A stretch of DNA of 64,000 nt from Opitutaceae bacterium TAV5 (lineage in GTDB: Bacteria; Verrucomicrobiota; Verrucomicrobiia; Opitutales; Opitutaceae): contig CP007053.1 in assembly GCA_000242935.3 (NCBI GenBank), forward strand, positions 3,767,001 through 3,831,000, written 5' to 3'. Under the pieces are notes generated by a model, which saw only the letters and a program-made list of their open reading frames with translations, was not told the origin of the DNA and searched no databases. Of this stretch, positions 1 through 8,193 are shown piece after piece (positions within the stretch are counted from its first letter, which is position 1; every line of letters begins with the position of its first letter). Position numbers and translations under genes: made by a program.

Positions 1-2
1 CT

Positions 3-566
3 CATTTTGCGCATTCCTCGGTTTTTTGGGAAAACGGAGGCAGCCTCTATTCTTCGGGGCGGAAAAACAACGCGACGGGTCAATGGCTGGTTCCCGACCT
101 CCTTTATGAGGTCACGGAGAGCACCGATGCCGACGGGACCGATCGCACCATCACATGGACCTATGATTTCACCGTTCCGGCCAGCCCTGTGCTGACGGTC
201 AGCGTCAGCCCCGCTCCGGCCGGCCTGAAACTCAATCTTCCCGTTTACAGCACGACCGCCGACAACATCAGCGAAGTGCTGGACGCCAGTCAGCCGGGCT
301 CCTTCACGTTCATCGCCGGCGGCAAGACGTTCGCTCTCGACTGGGATTCCGGCGCCGCTGCGTCTCTGGAGTCATCGGACCTGACGACGATCCGGCGTCT
401 CGTCATTCCGATGACCGCTTCGCCGCTGCAACTCACCATGAGCCTGTACCAGAGCGCCTTGCAGGGAGACAGGTATCGGGATAATGGTTACGGAACCGGG
501 AGGCCCGTTTCAGGAAAATGTCCCGGATTGCTGACGGAAGACCAAACCGGGCTTGGCTTCCGGTGA
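3..566 (+). CDS. C-terminal part of a putative secreted or surface protein (5' end outside window)
   Basis: The reading frame is open from the window edge to a TGA at 564-566, giving about 187 residues of a longer protein. The composition is rich in Thr, Ser, Val and Asp with alternating hydrophobic residues ('TVSVSPAPAGLKLNLPVYS'), as in beta-sandwich extracellular domains. I see no anchor, PEP-CTERM or sortase tail at the end. I do not recognise the family and give no function. An internal ATG lies at 189, but the frame is open and protein-like upstream of it, so that is unlikely to be the true start. Confidence 0.55.
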   Translation, partial: HFAHSSVFWENGGSLYSSGRKNNATGQWLVPDLLYEVTESTDADGTDRTITWTYDFTVPASPVLTVSVSPAPAGLKLNLPVYSTTADNISEVLDASQPGSFTFIAGGKTFALDWDSGAAASLESSDLTTIRRLVIPMTASPLQLTMSLYQSALQGDRYRDNGYGTGRPVSGKCPGLLTEDQTGLGFR

Positions 567-587
567 GCCGGGACCTATACTTTGCCC

Positions 588-854
588 ATGAATCCATCGA
601 ACGAAAAAACCGGAATCGTGTGGCACCAGGTCGGTTCGTTCGAACCGCACGAGGCGAAGCGGATTCTGGAGGCGCTGGAGAAAGCCGGAGTACCGTTCGA
701 GATCGAGCATGACGACTCTGCACTGGAGCGGCCGCTGCGGACGATCGAACTGGCCCTGGCGATGAGCCCCGAAGGTGCGAAACTGGCGATCTTCGTACCG
801 GAAAAAGACGTCGGCGACGTGCAGGCGCTGGTGCGGACGCTGTTTCCCGTGTGA
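588..854 (+). CDS. Small conserved protein resembling DUF2007 signal-transducing proteins
   Basis: An 88-residue soluble protein with a beta-alpha-beta character: 'VWHQVGSFEPHEAKRILEAL' followed by 'GVPFEIEHDD' and a closing 'LAIFVPEKDVGDVQALV'. This pattern (value, element-spanning helix, 'ageing' strand, then 'V..ed...A..L') is what short DUF2007-type putative signal-transducing domains look like. Assignment is by eye and tentative. The ATG at 588 was chosen over the in-frame TTG at 582; no clear Shine-Dalgarno is present. It converges with the SGNH hydrolase gene and a hairpin lies between them. Confidence 0.6.
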   Translation: MNPSNEKTGIVWHQVGSFEPHEAKRILEALEKAGVPFEIEHDDSALERPLRTIELALAMSPEGAKLAIFVPEKDVGDVQALVRTLFPV

Positions 855-896
855 AAAAACAAAAGACCCGGCTGGCGAAATGGATCGCGCCGGGTC
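853..896 (-). terminator. Rho-independent terminator of the SGNH hydrolase gene
   Basis: An 8-bp GC-rich stem (865-872 with 889-896) is followed, on the minus strand, by an interrupted T tract (complement of 853-864). It lies 55 bp past the stop codon of the minus-strand hydrolase gene and directly abuts the convergent plus-strand gene. Confidence 0.65.
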
Positions 897-950
897 GGAA
901 AGAGCGGAAACGCAACGTTTGCGCACCGCTCCACAGGAAGAACGGGCAGC

Positions 951-1679
951 CTATTTCAGCAACTCGCCCAGTTTCGCGTCGATCGCATCGGCCCAGATCC
1001 TGTAGCCGGGGGCGCTCAGGTGCAGGAAATCGGGCATGATCGCCTTGCTGATCGTGCCGTCGGGCTGCACGAATTTCTGGCCGATCGGCAGGAAAAACAC
1101 CCGCCGCCCGTCGTCGAGTTTCTCAATGATCGCGTTGATCGCGGCGATCTTGGCGCGGCGGTCGTTGTCGGGTTTTTCGCCGCGCGGGAAGACGTCGAGG
1201 AGCAACACCTTCGCCTGCGGGGCGCGTTTGCCGATTTCGGCCACGATGGCGGTCACGCCCTCGGCGATCTGTTCCGCGCTGTCGCGTCCGGTATTGTTGG
1301 TGCCGATCATGAGCACCACGACCTTCGGCCTGATGCCGCCGCCGAGCGCGCCGTTTTGCAGGCGCCAGAGCACGTGTTCGGTGCGGTCGCCGCCGATGCC
1401 GAAATTGGCCGCCTTGAGGGGAGCGTAGCGCTCGGCCCACACGGCCTTGCCGTTGCCGCCCCAGCCGGCGGTGATCGAGTCGCCGAGAAACATCACGTCG
1501 GCGCCGTCCTTTTTGGCCGTGGTGACCTGGCGTTTGTGTTGTTCGACCCAGGTGTTGCGCGTCACCGGCACGACGGCCGGATTGGCCTCGACGGCGCCGG
1601 AGCCGGAGGGCTGGGCAGAGGCTGCCGCGGAGCCGATGACGAGAAGGGTGAGGAGCGGGAGGATACGCAGGGTATGCAT
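951..1679 (-). CDS. Secreted SGNH/GDSL-family hydrolase (esterase or acetylhydrolase)
   Basis: A 242-residue protein with an N-terminal signal peptide (MHTLRILPLLTLLVIGSAAASAQ), so it probably acts in the periplasm or outside the cell. The SGNH blocks are in order: 'FLGDSITAGW' with nucleophile S68, 'GIGGDRTEHVLWR' supplying the oxyanion Gly near 96, 'MIGTNN' with N128, and 'PDFLHLS' with D217 and H220. The family hydrolyses ester bonds, often acetyl groups on carbohydrates; the substrate cannot be read from sequence. The reading frame continues upstream without a stop, but the signal peptide fixes the ATG at 1679. It is divergent from fabG with about 180 bp between. Confidence 0.85.
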   Translation of the reverse strand: MHTLRILPLLTLLVIGSAAASAQPSGSGAVEANPAVVPVTRNTWVEQHKRQVTTAKKDGADVMFLGDSITAGWGGNGKAVWAERYAPLKAANFGIGGDRTEHVLWRLQNGALGGGIRPKVVVLMIGTNNTGRDSAEQIAEGVTAIVAEIGKRAPQAKVLLLDVFPRGEKPDNDRRAKIAAINAIIEKLDDGRRVFFLPIGQKFVQPDGTISKAIMPDFLHLSAPGYRIWADAIDAKLGELLK

Positions 1680-1856
1680 CGCCGCTATCAAAGCATCCGT
1701 TCGTCCCGTTCGACAATGTCGAAAGTTCCGGTCCCCCGAAAAGTCCGGAACCTCCGCCGGGCGCAGGCGAAGGGCTCGACAATCTCCGCAACATCCCTCA
1801 CCCCTTCGCTTTTTCCCGAACGAATCCCGTACTTTTTTCCAGAACCGAACCGCCCT

Positions 1857-2645
1857 ATGTCCACCACCTCCGCCAACGAAAATTCGTCCGCACAACCTGC
1901 GCCGCAGCGCACCGCCCTCGTTACCGGCGCCGGCCGCGGCATCGGCAAGGCCATCGCCGAAGTCCTCGCCGCCGCGGGCCACACCGTCATCTGCGTCTCG
2001 AAATCCGCCGAAACCTGCGGCGCGGTCGCCGCGGGCATCAACGCCGCCGGTACCGGGATCGGCGGAAAAGCCGTGGCCCGCGCCGTCGATGTGGCGGACG
2101 GAGCCGCCGTCACCGCCGCCGCGGAGGCGTTTTTAAAGGAATTCGGCAAGATCGACATCCTCGTGAACAACGCGGGCATCACCCGCGACGGCCTGCTCGC
2201 CCGCATGAGCGAGGACGACTGGAACGCCGTCCTCACCACGAACCTCACGAGTTGCTTCCACTGGACGAAGGCCATCGGCTGGCCCATGTGCCGCAACCGC
2301 TGGGGCCGTATCGTCAACATCTCGTCCGTCTCCGGCCTCATGGGCAACGCCGGCCAGGCCAACTATGCCGCCGCCAAGGCCGGCATGGTCGGTTTCACCA
2401 AGTCCGTGGCCAAGGAGTTCGCCCGGCGCAACGTCACCGCCAACGTCGTCGCCCCCGGTTTCATCAAGACCGACATGACCTCCGTCCTCAACGAGGAGGT
2501 GCAGAAAGCCGCCACGTCCCTGATCCCGATGCAGCGTTTTGGCGAAGCGGCGGACATCGCTCATGCCGTGGCCTTTCTCGCTTCGGAGCAGGCGAGTTAC
2601 ATCACCGGCCAGGTTTTTACCGTTGACGGCGGCATGTCGATGTGA
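1857..2645 (+). CDS. fabG: 3-oxoacyl-ACP reductase FabG
   Basis: A 262-residue short-chain dehydrogenase that reduces 3-oxoacyl-ACP with NADPH in fatty-acid elongation. Visible motifs: the Rossmann loop TGAGRGIG at 23-30, NNAG at 104-107, catalytic S157, Y170 and K174 ('[10 protein letters not shown]'), and the C-terminal '[14 protein letters not shown]' typical of FabG. About 17 extra residues rich in Ser/Ala precede the first strand. The ATG at 1857 is chosen because upstream sequence is antisense to the hydrolase gene. acpP follows after 32 bp, supporting the assignment. fabF, often next in other genomes, is absent here. Confidence 0.95.
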   Translation: MSTTSANENSSAQPAPQRTALVTGAGRGIGKAIAEVLAAAGHTVICVSKSAETCGAVAAGINAAGTGIGGKAVARAVDVADGAAVTAAAEAFLKEFGKIDILVNNAGITRDGLLARMSEDDWNAVLTTNLTSCFHWTKAIGWPMCRNRWGRIVNISSVSGLMGNAGQANYAAAKAGMVGFTKSVAKEFARRNVTANVVAPGFIKTDMTSVLNEEVQKAATSLIPMQRFGEAADIAHAVAFLASEQASYITGQVFTVDGGMSM

Positions 2646-2677
2646 CCCCATCCGCAGTTTCTAGTTTTACACACCAC

Positions 2678-2941
2678 ATGGCTGACCAAAAAACCATCGA
2701 ACAACGCGTTAAGGAAATCATCGTTAATCAGCTTAACGTGAACGAAGAGCAGATTACCCCGCAGGCATCTTTCCTGGATGACCTCGGAGCGGACTCTCTC
2801 GACACGGTCGAGCTGATCATGGCCTTCGAAGAGGAATTCAAGGACGAGATCAAGGGAGAGATCCCCGAATCCGATGCCGAGAAGCTCCGCACCGTCGGCC
2901 AGGTGGTTGACTACATCAACGGCAAGGCTGCGCAGGCCTGA
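2678..2941 (+). CDS. acpP: Acyl carrier protein
   Basis: An 87-residue acidic helical protein. The phosphopantetheine attachment site is S40 in '[19 protein letters not shown]', the classic ACP motif. It carries growing acyl chains for fatty-acid synthesis. It lies 32 bp downstream of fabG on the same strand and is followed by a strong terminator, so the pair is a likely two-gene operon. The ATG at 2678 was chosen over in-frame upstream codons because it matches the usual ACP length and begins directly with the conserved first helix. Confidence 0.97.
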   Translation: MADQKTIEQRVKEIIVNQLNVNEEQITPQASFLDDLGADSLDTVELIMAFEEEFKDEIKGEIPESDAEKLRTVGQVVDYINGKAAQA

Positions 2942-2969
2942 GCCGTTCGTCTTCTCTCCCGTTTCCCGC

Positions 2970-3003
2970 GCGCTCCGCTTTTCCCGGCGGGGCGCTTTTT
3001 TTT
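2970..3003 (+). terminator. Rho-independent terminator after acpP
   Basis: A 9-bp stem with one G-T wobble (2970-2978 with 2987-2995), an 8-nt loop and a run of eight T at 2996-3003. It lies 29 bp after the acpP stop codon. Confidence 0.88.
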
Positions 3004-3176
3004 GGAGCGGCGGCATTCCTGCCGCTGCCCGTTCGACAGGCTCAGGGCTCCGAGCCCGTCGAGGGGCAGACGACGCGAAGCGTCGCCGGTCCGGGATTTC
3101 GTGGCTTGCTTCGGCAAGGGGCGAGGCGCGTCGCGCCTCGTCTGCGGCGGGATCGGCAGAAAAATGCCGCCGCTCC
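3004..3176. repeat. Intergenic inverted-repeat element (GGAGCGGCGGCATTCC family)
   Basis: Begins with GGAGCGGCGGCATTCCTGCC and ends with an imperfect reverse complement ('atgccgccgctcc'). The inside is itself palindromic ('gaggcgcg...cgcgcctc'; 'gacgcgaagcgtc'). A second copy with perfect 25-bp arms is at 8036-8190. It starts immediately after the T tract of the acpP terminator. Confidence 0.75.
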
Positions 3177-3247
3177 GGGAAAACCACTCTGAAAACACAC
3201 TTGCGGGAACGGACGCGATACACACCGTTTCCCCCTTCACTCCCCAT

Positions 3248-4009
3248 ATGTCCACGCAGGAATTCTACATTCGCCAGCCATCGGAAGAGGAGGCCCGCGG
3301 GCCTTACACCCTCGAACAAATGACCTCCCTCGCCGAGAACGGCGAAGTCACCCGCGAGACGCTCTACTACGAGGCGGCCACCGAGCAATGGGTGGCCACG
3401 GGCGACAATCCGGACCTGGCGGAGATTCTCTATCCTTCCAAAAAGGTGCTCCGCGTCAAAAAGAAGGAAAAGATCCAGAGCCTCAACGAGGCGGATCTCA
3501 CGACCAAGCCCATCACGGTGCAGCAGATGCTGGCCGCGGCCGAGGGGCGCGTCGAGGAGGGCGCGTCCACGCTGCCGCCGCCCGAAGTGGCCCAGGCTCG
3601 CGCCACCATGATCGGCCGCATCGGCGCCATCGCCATGCTCGTCGTCACGGCCATCGGGTTTACCGCTTACTCGGGCGGAGCCCTGCTCAAGGGCGACTTC
3701 GCGGCGCTCGGCACGAAACCGCTCGGCTATTTCGCCGCCGCCGACCTGATCCTCGCCATCCTGCTCGCCTGCCGCCTCAACTTCGCGCACGGCCTCACCC
3801 GGCTGCGGGCGGCGCTTTTTGTCGGCTTTATCGGGTTCTTCTATTTCGCGACCCTCGGCACGGCGGGCATCCCGGCCATCGCCCTGGGAACGCTTTCCGC
3901 CCTCGCCCTGATTGTCGCGGTCTCGTGGCAACATATCCTGGGCGTGCTCGTGACCGGCGTGGCCGGTCTCGTCGTCACGATCATTTTTGTGATCCGGATC
4001 TTCCACTGA
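3248..4009 (+). CDS. GYF_2-domain membrane protein of unknown function
   Basis: A 253-residue protein. Residues about 5-60 ('FYIRQPSEEEARGPYTLEQM' onward, with 'TLYYEAATEQWV') match the GYF_2 (DUF4339) pattern of a 'G-P-(F/Y)-(T/S)...L' turn and a later W. A charged linker follows, then about four hydrophobic helices from residue 120 to the end ('IGRIGAIAMLVVTAIGFTAY', 'YFAAADLILAILLACRL', 'ALFVGFIGFFYFATLGTAGI', 'ILGVLVTGVAGLVVTIIFVI'). The N-terminal domain is presumably cytoplasmic and protein-binding. The ATG at 3248 sits just after the repeat element. The gene runs codirectionally into the YihY-type gene 34 bp later, so the two may be cotranscribed. Confidence 0.8.
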   Translation: MSTQEFYIRQPSEEEARGPYTLEQMTSLAENGEVTRETLYYEAATEQWVATGDNPDLAEILYPSKKVLRVKKKEKIQSLNEADLTTKPITVQQMLAAAEGRVEEGASTLPPPEVAQARATMIGRIGAIAMLVVTAIGFTAYSGGALLKGDFAALGTKPLGYFAAADLILAILLACRLNFAHGLTRLRAALFVGFIGFFYFATLGTAGIPAIALGTLSALALIVAVSWQHILGVLVTGVAGLVVTIIFVIRIFH

Positions 4010-4043
4010 TGTCCGGCTGTCCGGCCGGCCCGACCAAAACACC

Positions 4044-5705
4044 ATGTCCGCCGCCACGCTCATCCATCGTTGCACGCGTATTTACCGGCACGAGATCTGG
4101 CGACCGGATTTTCTGACGGACCGTTCCCTGCGCGGGCGCATCTACGCCGTCCTGCGCGTGGTTTCGATCACCGTTACCGGCATCGTCGAGACCAAGGCTT
4201 TCAGCCGCGCCGCGGCACTGAGTTTTTCCTCCATGCTCGGCCTCGGCCCGCTCGTGGCCATCGCCATGCTGGTGGCCGGCTTCGTGCTCGACCGGCAGGA
4301 TCCGCATCTGGCGGTCAACACCCTCAACCGCATCATCAGGTTCATCGCCCCGCAGGTGACCCAGTACGAGCAACTGGAGGACGGGTTTGACATGGAGGAT
4401 GCCGACGAGGCCGTCATCGATCGGCCGGTGCGCAGCGATATCGTCAGCGCGGCCACGCTGCACCTGCGGCCCCGCGGGGTGGCGCAGCAGGCCCGCGCCA
4501 GCCAGGCGGCGGCCACGCCGGCGGTACGGGGACCGGATTCCGCCGCCGAAGGAGCGGGGACCGAACCGGCCGATGCGACGGGTGACACGTCCGCCGACGC
4601 CGCTGCCGGCGAAGGCCAGGTGGAGGTCAACCCGGAACTGGTGAAGCTGATCGACGGTTTTATCGATGGCTCGAAATCGAGCACGGCGGGCGTCGTCGGC
4701 GTGGTCACGCTGATCGTGATCGTATTACAGCTCTTCACGACGGTGGAGAATGTGTTCAATGAAATCTGGGGCGTGCGGCGGGGGCGGAGCTGGACGATGC
4801 GCATCGTCTATTACTGGACGGTGCTGACGCTCGGCGCGGTGCTTTTTTTCGCCACGGTGACGGCGCTTTCGGCCGGCGCGTACCTCAACTTTTTCAAGAA
4901 AAACATGCCTTTCGGCCTGGGCGAGACGATCGCCCCGCTGCTGAGCTGGATGCTGCCCTCGCTGTCGATCGTGATGCTGGTGGCGGTGCTGACGCTTTTC
5001 TACAAGTTTATCCCCAACACGCGTGTGCTCTGGCGCGGTGCGGCGATCGGAGCGGCGGTCGTGGCCGCGCTGGTCGTGGCGAACAACTACCTCGCCTTTC
5101 TCTATCTCTCGAAAGTGGTGCAGCAGCGCAGCTTTTTCGGGTCGCTGGGCATTCTGCCGATCCTGATGTTCGGGCTGTATATCTTCTGGCTGTTCATCCT
5201 GCTTGGCGGGCAGGTCAGCTACGCGGTGCAGAACGTGCATTTCCGCAACAGCCAGGCGGCCTGGAACACGCTGGCCGAATCGATGCGCGAGCGGCTTTCG
5301 CTGACGGTGCTCCTGCGCATCGGGCGACGTTTCCGCGACTGCCTGCCGCCTTGCACCGCATCGGACCTGGGCGCGCAACTGGGCGTGCCGACGCAGGTGC
5401 TCAACGAGTGCCTCAACCGGCTCGTGCAGATGGCGCTGCTTTCGCCGGTGCCGCCGTCCGATGAGGGCGCCGACACGGAGCTGCGCTACCAGCCGGCGCG
5501 TCCGCTCAACCGGATGACGCTGGCCGATTTCAAGCAACTGGACGACGACCACGGCGGCGACCCGACCGGCCCGGCGCTGGTCGATGCCGACCCGATCGTG
5601 CAACGCTACGACCAGGAACTGAAGGCGCAGCGGCAGCTGGAATTTTTTACGAAAACGATCGACGAGCTCATCGCCGAAAGCCCGATGCCCGCCGCCCGCG
5701 GGTGA
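4044..5705 (+). CDS. YihY/BrkB-family inner-membrane protein
   Basis: A 553-residue protein with the six-helix YihY core: 'FSRAAALSFSSMLGLGPLVA' near residue 52, then helices near 215-240, 260-285, 295-320, 330-355 and 370-395. Once called RNase BN, the family is now treated as a membrane protein of uncertain function. This copy is long. It has an extra soluble insertion (about residues 95-195, rich in Ala, Glu and Asp) between the first and second helices, and a C-terminal soluble domain with a winged-helix look ('DLGAQLGVPTQVLNECLNRL', about 450-480). It follows the GYF_2 gene closely. Confidence 0.88.
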   Translation: MSAATLIHRCTRIYRHEIWRPDFLTDRSLRGRIYAVLRVVSITVTGIVETKAFSRAAALSFSSMLGLGPLVAIAMLVAGFVLDRQDPHLAVNTLNRIIRFIAPQVTQYEQLEDGFDMEDADEAVIDRPVRSDIVSAATLHLRPRGVAQQARASQAAATPAVRGPDSAAEGAGTEPADATGDTSADAAAGEGQVEVNPELVKLIDGFIDGSKSSTAGVVGVVTLIVIVLQLFTTVENVFNEIWGVRRGRSWTMRIVYYWTVLTLGAVLFFATVTALSAGAYLNFFKKNMPFGLGETIAPLLSWMLPSLSIVMLVAVLTLFYKFIPNTRVLWRGAAIGAAVVAALVVANNYLAFLYLSKVVQQRSFFGSLGILPILMFGLYIFWLFILLGGQVSYAVQNVHFRNSQAAWNTLAESMRERLSLTVLLRIGRRFRDCLPPCTASDLGAQLGVPTQVLNECLNRLVQMALLSPVPPSDEGADTELRYQPARPLNRMTLADFKQLDDDHGGDPTGPALVDADPIVQRYDQELKAQRQLEFFTKTIDELIAESPMPAARG

Positions 5706-5731
5706 TCCGCCGCGACGAGGCCCTTATGCAG

Positions 5732-5758
5732 GGGCGCACTTCACAGTAAAGTGCGCCC
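5732..5758. other. Hairpin between convergent genes
   Basis: A perfect 10-bp stem (GGGCGCACTT at 5732-5741 with AAGTGCGCCC at 5749-5758) and a 7-nt loop. No T tract follows on either strand, so it is not a canonical terminator. It lies between the ends of the YihY-type gene and the aminomutase gene. Confidence 0.6.
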
Positions 5759-5798
5759 TACGTAAAACCAAGGATCGTCGGTATGGCGTAATCCGGAG

Positions 5799-6983
5799 CT
5801 ACACGGCGGGGGCGGCCGCGAGACCGGCGGGAGTCTTGTCCGGGACGAGCGTCGAGGTCAGCGGATAACGGAAGGTGTGGCCCTCGTAGTTGCGGAAGAC
5901 CACTTCGTCGTCGGTGATTTTTTCGATGTAGTCGGGATTCATCGGCACCTTGCCGCCGCCGCCGGGAGCGTCGATCACGTATTGGGGAATCGCATACCCG
6001 GTCGTGTGCCCGCGCAGGCTTTTTATGATTTCCAGACCGCGGCGGACATCGACCTTGAAGTGCGATCCGCCCGTGATGAGGTCCATCTGGTAAAGATAAT
6101 AGGGCCGCACGCGCATGCGAAGCAGGCGATGGACGAGCGCCTTCATCACGTCGGGGTCGTCGTTGACACCGCGCAGGAGCACGCTCTGGTTGCCGAGGGG
6201 GACGCCGGCGAAGGAAAGGCGTTCGCAGGCATCGCGCAGCTCGGCGGTGCATTCGCGCGGATGATTGACGTGGATGCTCATCCAGATCGGACCGTGCTTT
6301 TTGAACACCTCGCACAGTTCGGGCGTGATGCGTTGCGGCATGAACACCGGGATGCGCGAGCCGATGCGAATGAACTCGACATGCGGGATGGCGCGGAGCC
6401 GGCCCAGCAGGTGGTCGAGCTTGCGGTCGGCGAGGAGCAGCGGGTCGCCGCCGGAGAGAAGCACGTCGCGCACCTCGGGGTGCGATTCGATGTAGCGCAG
6501 GCCCTGTTCGTATTCGGGATGGAAATTGTAGTCCTGCGCGTTGGAAACGAGGCGGCTGCGCGTGCAGTAACGGCAGTAGCTGGCGCAGCGGTCGGTGACG
6601 AGAAACAGCACCCGGTCCGGGTAACGGTGCACGAGGCCGGGGACGGGGGAGTGTTCGTCTTCACCGAGCGAGTCGAGCATCTCCTCGGCGTGGAGCTGGC
6701 TCTCGCCGGCGCGCGGGATGACCTGCAGGCGGAGCGGGTCGGCGGGGTCGTCGCGATCGATGAGGTTGAAAAAATACGGCGTGATCGCGAGCGAGAGCTT
6801 GTTGCTGGCGAAGAGGACGCCGGCGCGCTCGTCGGGCGTGAGCGTCATGTAGCGTTCGAGTTCCTCCAGCCGGGTGATGCGGTTGCGGAGCTGCCAGGTC
6901 CAGGATTTCCAGTCGGATGCCGGGATGTGTTGCCAGAGTCCCTGGCCATCAAACCAGGCGGAGCGGTCTTCGGTGTAGGCCAT
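5799..6983 (-). CDS. Lysine 2,3-aminomutase family radical SAM enzyme
   Basis: A 394-residue radical SAM protein. The iron-sulfur cluster motif is CASYCRYC (C133, C137, C140). The PLP-binding lysine is K345 in 'DAPGGGGKVPM', which is characteristic of the KamA family. These enzymes move an amino group from C2 to C3 of lysine (or of glutamate in relatives); short homologues (EpmB) modify elongation factor P. The length is closer to full KamA than to EpmB, but it lacks obvious C-terminal oligomerisation sequence. No efp or lysine fermentation gene lies nearby, so the substrate stays open. Confidence 0.9.
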   Translation of the reverse strand: MAYTEDRSAWFDGQGLWQHIPASDWKSWTWQLRNRITRLEELERYMTLTPDERAGVLFASNKLSLAITPYFFNLIDRDDPADPLRLQVIPRAGESQLHAEEMLDSLGEDEHSPVPGLVHRYPDRVLFLVTDRCASYCRYCTRSRLVSNAQDYNFHPEYEQGLRYIESHPEVRDVLLSGGDPLLLADRKLDHLLGRLRAIPHVEFIRIGSRIPVFMPQRITPELCEVFKKHGPIWMSIHVNHPRECTAELRDACERLSFAGVPLGNQSVLLRGVNDDPDVMKALVHRLLRMRVRPYYLYQMDLITGGSHFKVDVRRGLEIIKSLRGHTTGYAIPQYVIDAPGGGGKVPMNPDYIEKITDDEVVFRNYEGHTFRYPLTSTLVPDKTPAGLAAAPAV

Positions 6984-7161
6984 CGGTGGGTCGTCGGATC
7001 AGCGGAATGGAGGCGGAATGGAATGAAAACGGATGCCGGAAACCTGGCCGGTGCGCGAACGGTGTCAAACGGCGGGTGCGGTTGGGGGAGGGACGCGCCT
7101 GCGGAGCGGCGCCCGGGCAGCGCCGCCTGTGACCACGCGCCCCGCGAGTCGCCGCGGCATC

Positions 7162-7989
7162 TTACTCGCTGGCCCGGATGCCGATGCGGATGCGCGAGCT
7201 CCAGAACCAGCGCTGCAGTCCGGAGCCGAGTTCGCGGATGGCGACTTCGTGCAGATGGTCCGCGAGCCGGTCGATCTCGGCGACACGCTTTTTGCGCAAC
7301 GACTGCACCGAACCCTGGCTCAGGAGCAGACCGACGAGTCGGTCGGCGTTGCCTTCATCGGTGTGCTGCACCGTGCATTCGCGCACCCAGGCAAAGGCGC
7401 CGCTCTCCTGCATGCGGCCGAGGTGCCCGGCTTTGTCCCACCGGTGCAGACCGTCGTTGATACCGTGCGGGCCTTCGAGCCGGCCGACGGCTTTGACCGT
7501 CTCCGTATAGGTCTTGTCCGCCACCCACGAGGTCGTGACCGGAGGCCAGTCGTAATCGAACGCGGCGAAGACGCCGCCCGGTTTCAGGATGCGCGCCACT
7601 TCGCGAAACGTCGGCAGCGGGTCCATCCAGTGCAGCGCCTGCGAGCAGGTGACGATGTCCGCGCAGGCGTCCGGCAGGCCGGTGGCGTGCGAAAACCCCT
7701 TCCGGTAGACGATGCCTTCGCCGCCGTGGGACTCGGCTTGGGTGCGCATGGCATCGGTCGGTTCGACGCCGATGATTTCGGTGGCGCGGCCGGCCCAGTA
7801 GCGGGTGGAGAGTCCGGTGCCGCAACCGATGTCCACGACGCGGGCCGGCTTCGCGGTGCCGAGGCGGGCGAGTTGGCCGAGCAGATCGGCAAGGACGGCG
7901 GGCGGCGAGGGCCGGAAGCGGTCGTAATGATCGGCGAAGCCGGTGAAACGTTCGATGTTGGCGGAAAAATCCGGCGGGCTGCTGCTCAT
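7162..7989 (-). CDS. Class I SAM-dependent methyltransferase (type 11)
   Basis: A 275-residue protein. SAM-binding motif I is 'VVDIGCGTGLS' (51-61), the acidic end of strand 2 is in 'IIGVEPTDAM', and 'ILKPGGVFAAFDYDW' is the post-III block seen in Methyltransf_11 proteins. 'CSQALHWMDP' matches trans-aconitate and UbiE-like methyltransferases. The acceptor substrate is unknown. It lies on the minus strand downstream of the aminomutase start, separated by about 180 bp, so it is probably transcribed on its own. Confidence 0.85.
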   Translation of the reverse strand: MSSSPPDFSANIERFTGFADHYDRFRPSPPAVLADLLGQLARLGTAKPARVVDIGCGTGLSTRYWAGRATEIIGVEPTDAMRTQAESHGGEGIVYRKGFSHATGLPDACADIVTCSQALHWMDPLPTFREVARILKPGGVFAAFDYDWPPVTTSWVADKTYTETVKAVGRLEGPHGINDGLHRWDKAGHLGRMQESGAFAWVRECTVQHTDEGNADRLVGLLLSQGSVQSLRKKRVAEIDRLADHLHEVAIRELGSGLQRWFWSSRIRIGIRASE

Positions 7990-8035
7990 AGGCCCGCGAG
8001 CGTTTTGCCCGCAGGCGCGGATGGAAAGGCAAAAC

Positions 8036-8190
8036 GGAGCGGCGGCATTCCTGCCGCTGCCTTGCCGGACAGGACGCGTGCACGGTGAGCACCACGCGGG
8101 TGTGAAGATCTCACGATTTCGTACGATTTTCGCGCGTGCGGGGCGAGGTGCTGTCGCGCCTCGTCGCAGCGGCAGGAATGCCGCCGCTCC
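8036..8190. repeat. Intergenic element with perfect 25-bp terminal inverted repeats
   Basis: The arms at 8036-8060 and 8166-8190 are exact reverse complements (GGAGCGGCGGCATTCCTGCC plus 5 more). The 105-bp interior is unlike the copy at 3004-3176 apart from 'ggggcgagg...cgcgcctcg'. It ends 4 bp from the stop codon of the downstream SDR gene. No ORF lies inside. Confidence 0.85.
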
Positions 8191-8193
8191 CGT

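Noticed and set aside
1020-1856. Upstream in-frame extension of fabG by 279 codons
   Set aside because: It is antisense to the SGNH hydrolase gene and has no protein-like motifs; fabG starts at 1857.
5732-5758. Hairpin as a terminator of the YihY-type or aminomutase gene
   Set aside because: Stem is good but no T run follows on either strand.
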